Below, one piece after another: positions 28,101 through 39,735 of a DNA stretch of 64,000 nt. The translations under genes and the position numbers were made by a program. The notes below the pieces were generated by a model that was given only the letters and a program-made list of their open reading frames with translations, ran no database searches and was not told where the DNA came from. Source of the DNA: Trichoplax sp. H2 (lineage: Eukaryota; Placozoa; Uniplacotomia; Trichoplacea); assembly GCA_003344405.1 (NCBI GenBank), contig NOWV01000007.1:372001-436000 (forward strand), read 5' to 3'. Each line of letters starts with the position of its first letter. The stretch's first letter is position 1.

Positions 28101-31100
28101 ATACCACAGACCAGATAACATATATACAGTTAGTAATATACATTATCAATTGATTTAGCCAGATTAGCCACAGCGTGGAATACTCCTATAAGGTTTAGAT
28201 AGAAAAAATTTTAGTCAAACATAGATACATTTGGATGAAATATTACCGTCTTATTAGAGATATCATACCTTCTTTGATAAAATAGTTTCGAAAAACATCT
28301 TCAAGCTTATGCATTAATACCTGTGCCATCAAGAGGCTAGAAGCTATAGTTCTAAGATTAATTGACATACTAGTTAGCAGTAATAACATAGAAAAATATA
28401 TTTATTATCTAACATATATCGTAATTCCTACCTGATTTCTTTCGATGAGATCATGAGCGTTAAATAACTGTAATAAATTTTGAACATGTAGGTAAATGCA
28501 GATATCAAGTACAACTAAAAAATGTTACTACTGTACTATTGAGAAAAAATCTCATATACCATGATATAGCATGATCACGAAGGATATCTCTTAAAACTTC
28601 CGAACTATATCAAAGTAATAGACTGGTTTAGTATAGGGATAACAAATTTCAGTGTAGATAAATATCATACCTTGAGAAATAAATCATTTTAAGAATTGCA
28701 TCTAGACAACGTAGTCGAACATCTAGCGCAGGCTGAAAAGCAGTTATCATAATTAAATGAAAGTGTATGATCCCAGAGCAAACTTGTTAATAAAGATGGT
28801 AGTGGAGGAAAGAGAATTAGCTGTGTAAAGTAAATTGCAAAAACCTACCGTTGAAATATAAACTTCGTAAAATACAGCGAAAAGGCTCTAAAGAAATATA
28901 TATACCATCAGCATTACATATTGAACTATTACACAATTCGAATTATATTTAAATCTATCGATTTCTGCAAAACCTTTATAAAGTCCACCGATAACTGAGA
29001 GTTTTGTTCGAAAAATGCCTTTAAAATCTCTTGATTCTACGATATAAATAGATAAGCACACACAAAGAAAAATCGTAGTTTAAACACAAAGGCCTCAGTA
29101 ATCACAAAATTAACTTCAGAAGATATTATTTACCTGATTGATGACCTTTTTATCTGCAGATCGCTTTCTCGACAATCGACGTATTGGTCGCGACATGCGA
29201 GACAGTTCATTTGTCTGATGTATTTATAAACAAATACAAGCTTGAGGTATTTGCAAATTAATCGTGTAATTATAATAAATATGTAATTACTTGCTGCATT
29301 GAGTTCAGGTCTATATTGTATGGACCTCCATCGATCTCAATACTGACTTCACCTTCACCCTGGCGGTATGCATGCTGGATAAACAGAGAAAATTTTTGTT
29401 CCGTCAATAATAAAATACGTTCTAAACTTAATAGTCCACTACGAACCTCTAACAGCATCCCATGATGGTTTAAATAAGGTCTCCAAAGCCCATTATCATC
29501 TTGCCATTGCCATTGAATCTAAATTAAAGGAGCAGATCATAACTAAAATCATGAAGGAAAGTCGAGAAGAAAATTCTCTATTATAGTGCATTATCTTACA
29601 GGATTTGAAATGTTACTATTTGATTCAAGATGTTTTCTTATCTCAAAGATTCCTAAGTATATTTAAAAGCGCGAAAACGAACACTCAAATCGTGAATCTT
29701 TTTGCAAGGTTAGAATAAGCAATAAAAATCCTTTTGTTATTAGTTACCTGACTCCGGAAGTTCCGGTAATAGTTTGCTAAAAGTATTAAATGAAAGGTAT
29801 TATTAATATATTAATAGTAGCTACAAATTACCTAAATATAATTGATGAAATGATTTCATAAATTACCAAACAAAAGAAGATATCGCGTGCAGTTCTTGAA
29901 TGCTCTTTGGAAGTAACTTCAATTTATAATTAGTCAATACATATAACAACATTAACGACATGATGTACTGGTCCGTTTTCAATATCCTATGGCTTACCTT
30001 TAAATTGCCTGCAGTAATATCGACATCAGCCGAACCAATCAGCCAAAATCTAATACTATTGGCAATATCTAGGATAGAGAAGAGCTGCTTTAGAACTAAT
30101 AAACTGAAATAATAGTAGCTCAAATATTATTTTACTTTGCCGGATTAGCTTCAATGCGGCCTCAGGTACAGTGTAACAGAGAATCGTCAACATTTTAACA
30201 CAGTCAATGAAAGAGTCCGTACTAATCAAAGGCGGAGACAGTGTAAGCTGTAAAATTTAATATTAACGTAAAATGTTAACCGCTTTATGGTATTAAGAAC
30301 AGAATCATAACATAAAAAACATATCGTAAGTACGCATAACTCTTTAATAGATACTAACCAGCTGCTGTATCGATTTTAGTAGATTAAAATCAACAATCTT
30401 CAGTAGTAACTCCTATTACGTAGCGATTATATAGGTAAAACCTTAGTATCTTCGCAATTATGTCTGGAAAAATATGTAGAAAATACCTCTTCCGCATGCA
30501 AATTTCCAACAAGTCTACTGAAGCAAGTGCAGGAATTTTCGACGCATATCTTATCCTTAACGTAAATTCAAAGGTTAGTGAAAATACATTACTGAGAGGG
30601 ACATAGCTGAAATATTATTACATTTTAATAAATATAACTCACTTGACATAGCAACTTTTCTAAGATAGTTGGTAAAACTTCCTTAACGTGATAAAATTCT
30701 TTACTGGTGACATGATGGCAGCAATTTGCAGCAATAGTAAGTGCATATCGCTACATCAATTCGTAATATGGAAAGTATAAATGACATTTATAAGCAGAGA
30801 AAAAAGCCACAGTTGCTAATTACTGTTATCCGAAAATTTACCTGTGTATTTATAGGGAAAAAGTCAATGTACGTTAAGCAAATGTTGATACCATCGTGAT
30901 CGAGAATAGCTTTTGCATGACGTTTGGATAACTCCTTTAATGTCATTAAAGACTGTTCAGCAACGTCCATAAATTCAATTGCTTTTAGCTACATTATCAA
31001 TCAGTAACAATCAAACAAAGAGTTCAATATGTTAATAGATGTACTATTAAAAATCAAGGTATTATGAAATATATAACTTCCACTTTAGCAACCTTATTTA

Positions 31101-33015
31101 ATAGCTGTGGGATAGCAGATGCAATTACAGGCGAAGTCCTTGGCAGAACTACTAATAGATTAGTTAAGCATCGACCAGCATGATTCATCTATCAGGTATG
31201 ATGAATTAGAATATTAGGGATATATCAGTATCTTGTTATGAAATATAATGGATAAGCCTCCAAATTTATGTTAGATTGAAGTTATTAGATATACTAACAA
31301 TTTCAAAGTTATGTTCCTTTTCAAGAAGTTTCACTAATGCCGGAACTATTTGCCTAACGGGAAATCCGGCTAAGGTGTCTTCATTTCCCATAAGAATTTC
31401 CTAAAATTGATGCATGTTAACTTATTATCAACGTAATGATAGCTTTATGTTAGCCTAGTTGAAAGATGATGAGAGTGCCATACTTGTGAGAGATTCATGA
31501 CAGCTTCCGTCTGCCGCGGCTCACTATCGGATTGCAGTTCATCGAGGACCGGCTGATATTTCGAAGCTAATGATAATAAATTATAGCAAAGCACCTTAGA
31601 AAATAATATAATTAAGGCTCCAACTACACTAATTACGTTATTCAGTAATAAAATAGTAATACTACAGCATAAAATAAAATTAACGAACCACTTCCAACGG
31701 TTTTTTGAATCAATTGCTGCACATGAGGTCGTAATGCTCCTAAAAGATGTGACGGCAGTCCTCGTGAAGCAAGCAAGGCTAGCGATTCAAAATTTAAGTA
31801 ATGATATCAGTACGTGCAATGCGCTTGTTATGAATCTTTGGAATCAAGGCAAAACATTGTAGATATTTTAATGAGATTGCAACAACTTAAATATTCAAGT
31901 AACAGACTTTTTTGTACTGCATTGACTTTATTAAATATGATATATTACATAGAAACACTTGATAAATACAGTATTATACCTTGCAATCTCCCAAGTTCAC
32001 CTTCATCCGGTGCACTAAGATCATCAATACTTCGGGGTGATGAATGTGCTAATAATGCATGTTAATAAATGATATGATACTGTTAAAGATATACAAGTAC
32101 TAAATATACATTACCTTAATATAACTATGAAATCTAAGGTAATGTGATCGGAATGGTAACATTATGCTTAACTGACAAGATATACATAATATATCAACCT
32201 ATAAGGGACGGAATACCACCAGAGGCGCCAACATTGGCATTAGCTGATTGACCTCCATCTCTCCCCGATAAACTTGCGGAATTCGAAGAACTATTTTGAT
32301 CGTCTGATGACATCGCCCGGCTACCTTCAACGTCACAATCGGGCTTCCGGGGGCTGCGCCCACGACAACTGGAAAAGGAAAAGGTGTCAATGTTGAAAAT
32401 ATTGCCGAAGTTAAGTTATAAAAGTAAGACTAATCCGTCCAATCATGAGTTCAATATTATATACTGCATACATATTTATGAAATGTAAAATTTGTATTAC
32501 AAATAGCGCTGTAGAAAGTAATAGAAACAATGGACTATTACTGTAGGATATCTTCTACAGTAATGTTACCTAGTACTGGAACAGGAACCCGTTGCTTCTG
32601 TGTGGGAATTACTCTTGTTGTCAAGATGATAATTCACACTTGTATCAACCAAGTTAGTGCTCTTTACTTTATCACCTAAAATGTGATAATCGCTCACAGG
32701 ATCAATTTCAGACGAGCTTTTAGGAACTAGTAAAAATGAAAGTAATAAAATTTTAGATCAATTAAACAACATTTACTACTTTCAAATACACTTTATACAA
32801 AATATTTGATAACGAGTGTAAAACAAGATTTAAAATTTGAATATAATTTCATCATAATTGTAACTATTTGCGCAGACTCTTTAAGAAGTATCCATGACTA
32901 AAGCTGACCTCGTTGCTCGTATTTACTGTAACCAAATCGAACAGGAGGGGTTGAATGGCGTTTAGAACGCCTTACGCTTTTGCTGGAAGAGGAATAGGAG
33001 TCTTTATTTGATAAT
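22189..33015 (-). CDS. TRIP12: TRIP12-type HECT E3 ubiquitin ligase (5' end not found)
   Basis: A nuclear N-degron and UFD-pathway ubiquitin ligase, split into several dozen exons. Reading leftwards, the first coding exons I can place are 33015-32909 (basic, Ser-rich, [16 protein letters not shown]), 32726-32570 and 32368-32199 (Ser/Gly-rich linker). Armadillo repeats follow: [15 protein letters not shown] near 31760, then [18 protein letters not shown] and [20 protein letters not shown] near 30900. The WWE domain is at about 29530-29295 ([11 protein letters not shown], then NIDLNSMQQ). The HECT domain lies at about 24340-22189, with [22 protein letters not shown] and the last exon 22385-22189 ending [10 protein letters not shown]. 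The catalytic Cys is encoded at 22291-22293 ([14 protein letters not shown]). All segments follow TRIP12 order. I did not model every exon and found no convincing start codon, so the true 5' end lies upstream of 33015. Confidence 0.88.
29375..29446 (-). other. 72-nt in-frame translatable intron in the WWE domain of TRIP12
   Basis: On the minus strand this segment starts GTTCGT and ends ATCCAG. It is 72 nt long with no in-frame stop, so the flanking exons form one open frame. Removing it gives [12 protein letters not shown] joined to HAYRQGEGE, matching TRIP12 WWE length exactly. Retaining it adds 24 residues. Confidence 0.65.
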
Positions 33016-34439
33016 CTATTCAAAAATTTATACAACACCAGTGAAATTAGAGAAAAACATTTCGTAATTGAATAGTAATTTATTCAAAAATGCTATTACT
33101 TTATCTGCAATAGAAAAAGGTTGCAATCTCGTTACTAATCCACAAGGTGTACTCAAGCAAAGGGTAATACTGGACAATGTTTGAATTAGGCAATCTATAG
33201 TATTGCTTACAAGGGTCAGCCACTCCATTTTTATTAAGGAAAGCTGATTTTAAAAGAATTATTGTCAACAACGTATATATTATGTATGCTTAGACTATTT
33301 CTTGTGTGATATTTACGTCAATAAAATATTTCTGCAACATTGTTAATAGTTAACAACAATCATCAAGTTAACTTGATCAAGGCTAAGATTGACGTTGCAA
33401 ATGGCCATTACAGCGACTATAATATACGTCGTATAACGGTAAGCTATCTTTACAGAAAAAGTGGGCAAAGTCGCTAAGATATTAATATTGATTATCTAAT
33501 ACAATTTCTACCTATACTGTAATTGATTATTACTGTATACTTTGTTTGAAAACTTTCTATAACAAAAATCAACCTCCAGACGGTACAGTACAGTACCATA
33601 CACTAGCGAACACTCGATGACGGTGACCTCCAGTATCACGTATTGTGACTTTTCATTCTAGGGTTTGCTGTTTGGTTGATTTTACTGTACAGTTGTATAA
33701 TTGTGAATGATGGTGCACACACGATCGGGTATTCAATCTTTCACATCTCGTATAGTTGATTTGTACGCTATCTCAATGAAAAAATTACTGTTCACTTTGA
33801 CGTAAAACATCTGTGTAATTTTCATAGATGAAGACGATATTTAAGGAAAATGATGACACGTATAATTTTTAGCTACGCTGGGTTAAACATTCTACCAAAT
33901 ACTACAATGATCTTCTAATCATGCACTGATGTGCTGTACTGTATTGTACGTTTTTATTATTTTTATTTACTGTTGCTTTATTTATTCCTAGAAAACTGCT
34001 TTATTTTTTTTATATTTGTGGATGTGTGCGCGGTGTGTGCATGATCATAACAGATTTTGTAAATAAATTGAATGCTACGCTACAATATTCGTGATCTCTA
34101 TTCCACAGCGGTGTAATATCACGGAATGAGAAAAGTGTCGATGAAGCGAGAATTGCAAAAATTTCAAAAGAATGGAAAAATTTTTTTCATGAACTTTCAA
34201 TGAATAAATTTGTATTACCGACAGACGACTTTTTTCATCGAAATTACGTACAGTATGCCGTACCCTACAGTGCATGATATTATTATTTTTTGCACGTTAA
34301 GACGTCCATTTAATCATCAATTAGTTTACTGTATACTCTTCTAAGTTGTAGCACAATACGGTACAGGCGGTGCTTCCCTAGAAGGAAAGCATCCAAACAC
34401 GGCTTACAGGGCTTTTAAAGTCGCAAGATACAAAGTGTG

Positions 34440-34535
34440 AACGTGTACAGGCACAGTATTGTACTGCTGAACATGCACCTACAGTACAAGACCGAAAGTA
34501 TGACACTTGTCATACTGTACAGTAATACTGTGCTA
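34440..34535. repeat. GTAC-palindrome cluster
   Basis: A dense group of CAGTATTGTACTG and TACTGTACAGTA words between TRIP12 and PRDX5. It is similar to the other clusters and non-coding. Confidence 0.6.
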
Positions 34536-35514
34536 CATACTGAGATCTGAGGGAATGGAGAATTTGAGTAAAAGAAAGTTTTCTTTACCAAAGGTTCTAA
34601 TACAGTGAACCCATCTCATTTCAGTCATAGACTTGGTATATTAATTAATATCAGTATATAATGGTTCATGCAAAGCGGTAGGGCAGAGACAGTATCTACA
34701 AAAAAATAATCATAGCAGTAGTACTGTACCGTTGCTTTTTATAACTTGAGCAACCTTGCTGATTAATGTCTACTGGTGATGGGGATCTCTTGTGTGTCGA
34801 CCTAAATTATAGTATACGCAAGGAATAAAAATAAAATCAATTTGAAAGAGCAAATGTTGAATCATTAACATCATTTTCGAACTTATTATAGCGTAACAAT
34901 TATAAAATACAGCACTGTATAGAAAGCAAAGTATAATTTTAACGCCACATCGTTACAGATAACTTGAGGAAAAAAAGTCATTACTATACCATAGCTATTA
35001 TTATTTATAGCTGAATTTCTCCGACACACAGACATGATTCTAACCTATTAACGGGTAGTTTCACACTATCTAGAACTTCATTGCTATGGTCCATCCGTCG
35101 TTAATCTTCACTAGTACAATGATAACTACGTCTAAGGTTTTCCATTCGCATATAGCGTGCTTCCTTTCTTTTTCTTACTTCAATAGACAACCAATGAAGA
35201 AATGTATGGATAAAAATTATCAGTTTTTTATTTACATCTCTGAATTACTTGGAAATATAGCGGCTTACACAGGAATACGAGAGTCGTTTTATTGATTGAT
35301 GATGTCGAAAGTCGAAACGATGACTGGAATATTCAATCTTCAAAGATGATACTATCAATACTTCAATTACTGCCCTGCCGTTCGCTTAAAAATGCGCAGC
35401 TCTGGGTAATCAATAAATCATAATAAAATTAAAATTAAAATTAATAAAAAATTATTAATTCCCTGCCAGTTTTTAGCTGTAAGGTACTGTAGGCTGGTAA
35501 TAGAGTATGAGGTA

Positions 35515-35765
35515 ATTGTACAGTACAGTACCGTACAGTACTGTACGTCTTTTATAGTGTACGTACAGTACACTGTAGAGTACCGTACTGCACAGTGTAA
35601 AAGGAACGTCTGGCGATTTCTATCAGTACAGTACAGTACTGTACAGCGACAATAGGTAGAAATCTTCAAGATCTTTACTAAACTGTACAGTGTACTGTAC
35701 AGTACAGTATGACTTTGCGTGTGAATCGAAAGTACTGTACTGTACAGTACTATCTACTGTGCACG
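35515..35765. repeat. GTAC-palindrome cluster
   Basis: The densest cluster in the window, with many overlapping CAGTACTGTAC units separated by short unique stretches. It lies in the upstream region of PRDX5. Confidence 0.7.
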
Positions 35766-36117
35766 GGTACACGGCACAGCTGATGCAGTGAACAACACTC
35801 ATTATGCTGCATCATCTTTTTTTAGTACAGTGCAGTATATAACAGTTTAGCCTAACCACGGCAGATGTGCCATGTTGCTGACAAGCTGTCATGTTGTTCG
35901 CTGGACTACACTGTACCAGTATACTTTTCAGTCATAATCGACATTTGTTTACAATTTGGCATGGAAAAGTACAGTGGACGTTCATTGCGGTACTTTTACT
36001 GGAACAATTTTGCCTTCATCTTGTTGTCCGAGGTGGTAGTGCACTTGAGTACAGTACCGGCCGACAGGCGGTACTCTCATTATCGATAATTCATGACTGC
36101 ATGCAGATTGCAGTATA

Positions 36118-36170
36118 GCCAGTATCACGGTACGTACAGACGGTATAGTACTGTACTGTACATACAGTAA
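36118..36170. repeat. GTAC-palindrome cluster just upstream of PRDX5
   Basis: A short run of 'cggtacgtacag' and 'agtactgtactgtacat' ends about 50 bp before the PRDX5 start codon, so it overlaps the likely promoter or 5' UTR. Confidence 0.65.
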
Positions 36171-36221
36171 AGTAATTTCAATTGCTGAAGATCGTGGCCA
36201 TTGAGCGACTACTGTATAATC

Positions 36222-37229
36222 ATGACTTCGGTGTCACTTGTAACTACATTTGCTCGAAGATTTTCTTCGACATCTCGCTTATTGCAGATTCAAGTTGGAG
36301 ACAAATTACCATCAATAGCGTTACATCAAAATAGTCCTGGTAACAAGGTAGACATAAGGCAGCTATTTGCTAATAAGAAAGGAATATTATTTGCTGTACC
36401 TGGCGCTTTTACTCCAGGATGTTCCAAGACCCATTTACCTGGTTATCTTCAACATTACGACAATTTTAAATCCAAAGGCATTGATGTTATTGCATGCGTG
36501 TCTGTCAATGATGCCTTTGTTGTGGATGCTTGGAGTAAAAGCAATAACGTAGATGATCGACTTGAAATGCTAGCTGATACATCTGCGCAATTTACCAAGT
36601 CTGTTGGACTCGATTTTGATGCTACTCCAGTTTTAGGTAATAATCGTATACCTGGATATGCATTACTGTATGCTCTAGACCAGGGACGTGATAGGACTAG
36701 GCATAAAATACTATATAGCGTCCACGTATCTAGCTTTATCAAAGTTGATATTATCGCGTATAGTAAGTAGCAACTCTGCTCAATACATTTACTTTTACTC
36801 TTTTTTAGTCTTATAGTAAAGAATCCTACTGCAATCTTAACTCTTTAAACATGAACCTCTATGACTGTACAGTACTGCACAATGTACATTAGTGCTATGC
36901 ATGTACCATTGTACCAGTCGGTTTAAAATTGAAGAAAATCAACGTAAATAAATAAAATTTAGGTAGATATTACTGTAAGAAGAAGAATCATAATTAAACC
37001 ACTGGTAATTGTTATAATTGTCAAAAAATAGAATGTTACAACTACAATTGAGCGAGAATTTTTTTAAAATGTTTTAATTCATTTTACGTCATACGATATA
37101 GGCAACATTCGATCGAAACGATATGCGATGATCATAGAAGACACAGTGGTAAAACAGATTAATGTTGAACCTGATGGCACGGGACTTAGTTGCAGTTTGG
37201 CTCAGAATATTTTAGAGCAATTATCATAG
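36222..37229 (+). CDS. PRDX5: peroxiredoxin-5, mitochondrial
   Basis: A thiol peroxidase that reduces hydrogen peroxide, alkyl hydroperoxides and peroxynitrite using thioredoxin. Two exons, 36222-36636 and 37102-37229, join in phase 1 at a Gly codon to give 180 aa. Residues 1-20 ([20 protein letters not shown]) look like a mitochondrial presequence rich in Ser and Arg. The peroxidatic Cys is Cys67 in [16 protein letters not shown], and the resolving Cys of the atypical 2-Cys class is Cys169 in [13 protein letters not shown]. VACxSVNDAFV-like sequence ([15 protein letters not shown]) is also present. The C-terminus is EQLS, whereas the human protein ends SQL, a peroxisomal signal; that signal appears to be absent here. 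Translating through the intron gives a longer false C-terminus. Confidence 0.93.
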
Positions 37230-38420
37230 AACTGATAAATGTTATTGGTAATAAACTGCAGTATATTGCTTGGCTCTAATTAATTGATATCAAGATTGCC
37301 AACCTGCTTGATAAAGCAAATTATTTCGATCTCATTAAACTTATTCTTTCATTACGTGGTAAAGCAATTATACGTTGTTACTGTGTGAGGTGCATATTAC
37401 ATTCAACTCTTAAAAATCTGTTCATGTGCTATTAGAGCTGTTTAAGTTGATAACATACGAGTAGAATCGCTAGTACAATTTACAGCTCACTTAGTCATAC
37501 TGTGCCTACTTTACATGCATAAGCAAGATATGATATACAGAAACATAAAGAGTCAATCTATGGTACTAAACTATTGTCGAGAATAGCTACCAAGAACTTA
37601 CTTTGCAAACTTGATTGAAACAAAATAAAATTAATAGATAAACAGGACATACGCGGATGTGATGAAATGACAATCTGATATACTGCAGTCGCTATAAATG
37701 GAACACAAAGATGAGGTTGTACTGTACGTTTCGTACGATTCTGGACTGAAGTTACTTAACCAAATTGATGAAGACGCGATATACATCTAGCTAAAGCAAA
37801 GTTGCTAGTTGAAGAGGTTAATAACATTTTATGTACAGCAAATTAACACTTGCGTCTTTGAAAAGACGCGCATAATTTCTCCATATCATGGATGTTAATA
37901 TACATTACAGTACAATATGATACAGGTAATACTTAAGAGATTTACTCTATATACAGCACTTTACAAATGTACATAATTTGCATGATTAATACTTACGACG
38001 AAATATTAATCATAGTTTAGATAATCTTACAGTATAAATGCATTACACAGTAGAGTATGATCGAATGCGAATTTAATTTATGCAGTCTACATAGCATTAT
38101 TATAACTGTGATACACTATCCTGCAACCTACAACTGAAAAAATAGCGTGGATCCCGACCAGAAATAAGTTACAATGAAGTGTATCACGTTCATACTCGTA
38201 AACAATAATATACGCGTATAAAAAAAGCATAAATGTACATATATAAGCGTACATACGTAACAGGAGATAATTAAATATGTAGAATGCTAAAGGATTAACA
38301 AGATAATATTATTATCGAATCCCTATTAATCATTGATCCATCTCTTCCACGGAAATACAGATCTGCAATATGCTACTTACAACGTTAACCAATACGCAAT
38401 AAATATCAATCAAAATAATA
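37230..38420. other. intergenic region between convergent PRDX5 and the PIP-box gene
   Basis: About 1.2 kb of AT-rich DNA, presumably both 3' UTRs. I see no gene or repeat array. Confidence 0.45.
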
Positions 38421-39251
38421 TTATTCGTCTAAAAGAGAGTCTTGCGTCCATTGAGTAAATATTATCGGTGATGGAGGGTCTGTAACTTTTACAAAGTCAT
38501 TGACGTCCTCATAATGCAATTCAGATATCTGCAAATTGCTATCTCCAACAGGCGGCACTCGGGCACTGTCGGTAAAAATGCCTAAATTAATATCATTTTT
38601 GATAAACTCGACATCCTCTTCTCCACTGGGATAACTTGCCATAATATTTTTACTTTTATTGCAATTATCTGTAGAACTAAATCTGTCACTTGGAATATCG
38701 CTTTCGTTAGCAGTTAACTTATCATTATTTTTTAAAGTGGTCGAAGTTGCACTAGTATGCAAGCATTTGTTGATTTGATCCATGCTGCTATCCTCATCGT
38801 CATTACCTGGAAAAGTTGATAAAATTACGCGCATATACTGTATAATTTTATGTTGATTCAATGAAGAAGAACTACTATTGTTACCTTCGTATGATCCATG
38901 AACAGGACAGCTATTCGAGGCATATTTAAAGAAGGAGGTTAACTTGGTCTGAGTAAGGCATGGTGTCGTAATTGGTTTGTCGCTGATTAGCAATTCGCTG
39001 TTAATATGGCGTCTAGTATCAATAGGGTCTACACTATTTCTATCAGTATCAAGTTTTCGAAAGACCTGTCGATGAATCTGTGTCTGCTTTTTTCTTTTAT
39101 TAACTTTTGGTGTATTTTGTGAATTCTTTTGCTTTTCACATGATAACCATTCTGTATTCTTGCAGTCATAGGGATAATTCTCTGACAACTTCGGGTGATA
39201 GAGTTCCAGATTTTGAAGATTAAACTTTGATCCTAATTTGTTCACCGCCAT
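38421..39251 (-). CDS. single-exon disordered protein with a PCNA-binding PIP box
   Basis: I do not recognise the family. The frame encodes 276 aa, rich in Ser, Asn, Asp and Lys and with no predicted folded domain or hydrophobic segment. Its one clear motif is a canonical PIP box, QTKLTSFF at residues 101-108 (38928-38951), matching Q-x-x-[LIM]-x-x-[FY]-[FY], followed by Lys-Tyr. A basic run NKRKKQ at residues 51-56 could be a nuclear signal. The C-terminus is acidic (WTQDSLLDE). Together these suggest a nuclear protein docking on PCNA in DNA replication or repair, which is inference. I chose the ATG at 39251 because its context suits initiation and the residues before it (MFRFLV) look like untranslated sequence. 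The gene lies head to head with the 4EHP gene, 484 bp away. Confidence 0.7.
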   Translation of the reverse strand: MAVNKLGSKFNLQNLELYHPKLSENYPYDCKNTEWLSCEKQKNSQNTPKVNKRKKQTQIHRQVFRKLDTDRNSVDPIDTRRHINSELLISDKPITTPCLTQTKLTSFFKYASNSCPVHGSYEGNNSSSSSLNQHKIIQYMRVILSTFPGNDDEDSSMDQINKCLHTSATSTTLKNNDKLTANESDIPSDRFSSTDNCNKSKNIMASYPSGEEDVEFIKNDINLGIFTDSARVPPVGDSNLQISELHYEDVNDFVKVTDPPSPIIFTQWTQDSLLDE

Positions 39252-39303
39252 GACTAAAAATCGAAACACATTAATTCAAAATATCCCGCGTACTCGACAC
39301 CAA

Positions 39304-39480
39304 CACAGTACAGTACTGTACTGGAGCTAGAGGTCTTCATGGTCTGGTCCGATCCGGACCCAAGTCTGCACTTCTAATTCTACAGTACACCTGTTGACGG
39401 TATAGTACTGTAGTTCGCAGGTCTCTAGTACTGTAATAGTACGGTAGTGTGTACAGTACAGTGAGTGTACAATGCAGTAC
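39304..39480. promoter_or_regulatory. shared bidirectional upstream region with GTAC palindromes
   Basis: The interval 39252-39735 separates two divergent start codons (PIP-box gene and 4EHP). It contains CAGTACAGTACTGTACTGG at 39305-39323, GTACAGTACAGTG words to 39480, and another GTACAGTACTGTACCG at 39661-39677. It must contain promoter elements for both genes. Whether the palindromes are those elements is unknown. Confidence 0.45.
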
Positions 39481-39735
39481 AGTGGCGATGATTTCATAGT
39501 GACATTACTTTTGCTAGAACACCAATATTCTAGTGGTCAACGCTAGTCCCCGAGTGCAGATTTGCAGTCACTCGAACGATCTTCTGCACACAGATATACA
39601 GACGTACGGAATACCCAAACATTATAGCTCGCTCTCATACCATTTCATATCATATCATACTGTACAGTACTGTACCGTAGTGAGCTAGAAAATTTTAAAA
39701 TTTCTCGAAAATTAGTGCCCTAAAAAAAGACAAAT

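Larger units (their letters stand above)
33016..36221. other. intergenic region between divergent TRIP12 and PRDX5
   Basis: About 3.2 kb that should contain the missing 5' exon(s) and promoter of TRIP12. It is rich in GTAC palindromes (about 33575-33600, 34440-34535, 35515-35765, 36118-36170). I see no protein gene; the reading frames near 33028, 34075, 35086 and 35865 lack family features. Confidence 0.45.

Noticed and set aside
35418-35669. An 83-aa minus-strand frame rich in Cys and Tyr.
   Set aside because: It is the translation of the GTAC palindromes (repeated YCTVLYCT-type words), as is the similar frame at 11928-12182.
36637-36770. Reading-through C-terminus of PRDX5 (frame continues past the donor site).
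   Set aside because: The extra residues do not resemble peroxiredoxin-5, whereas splicing to 37102 restores RSKRYAMII...[13 protein letters not shown] exactly.
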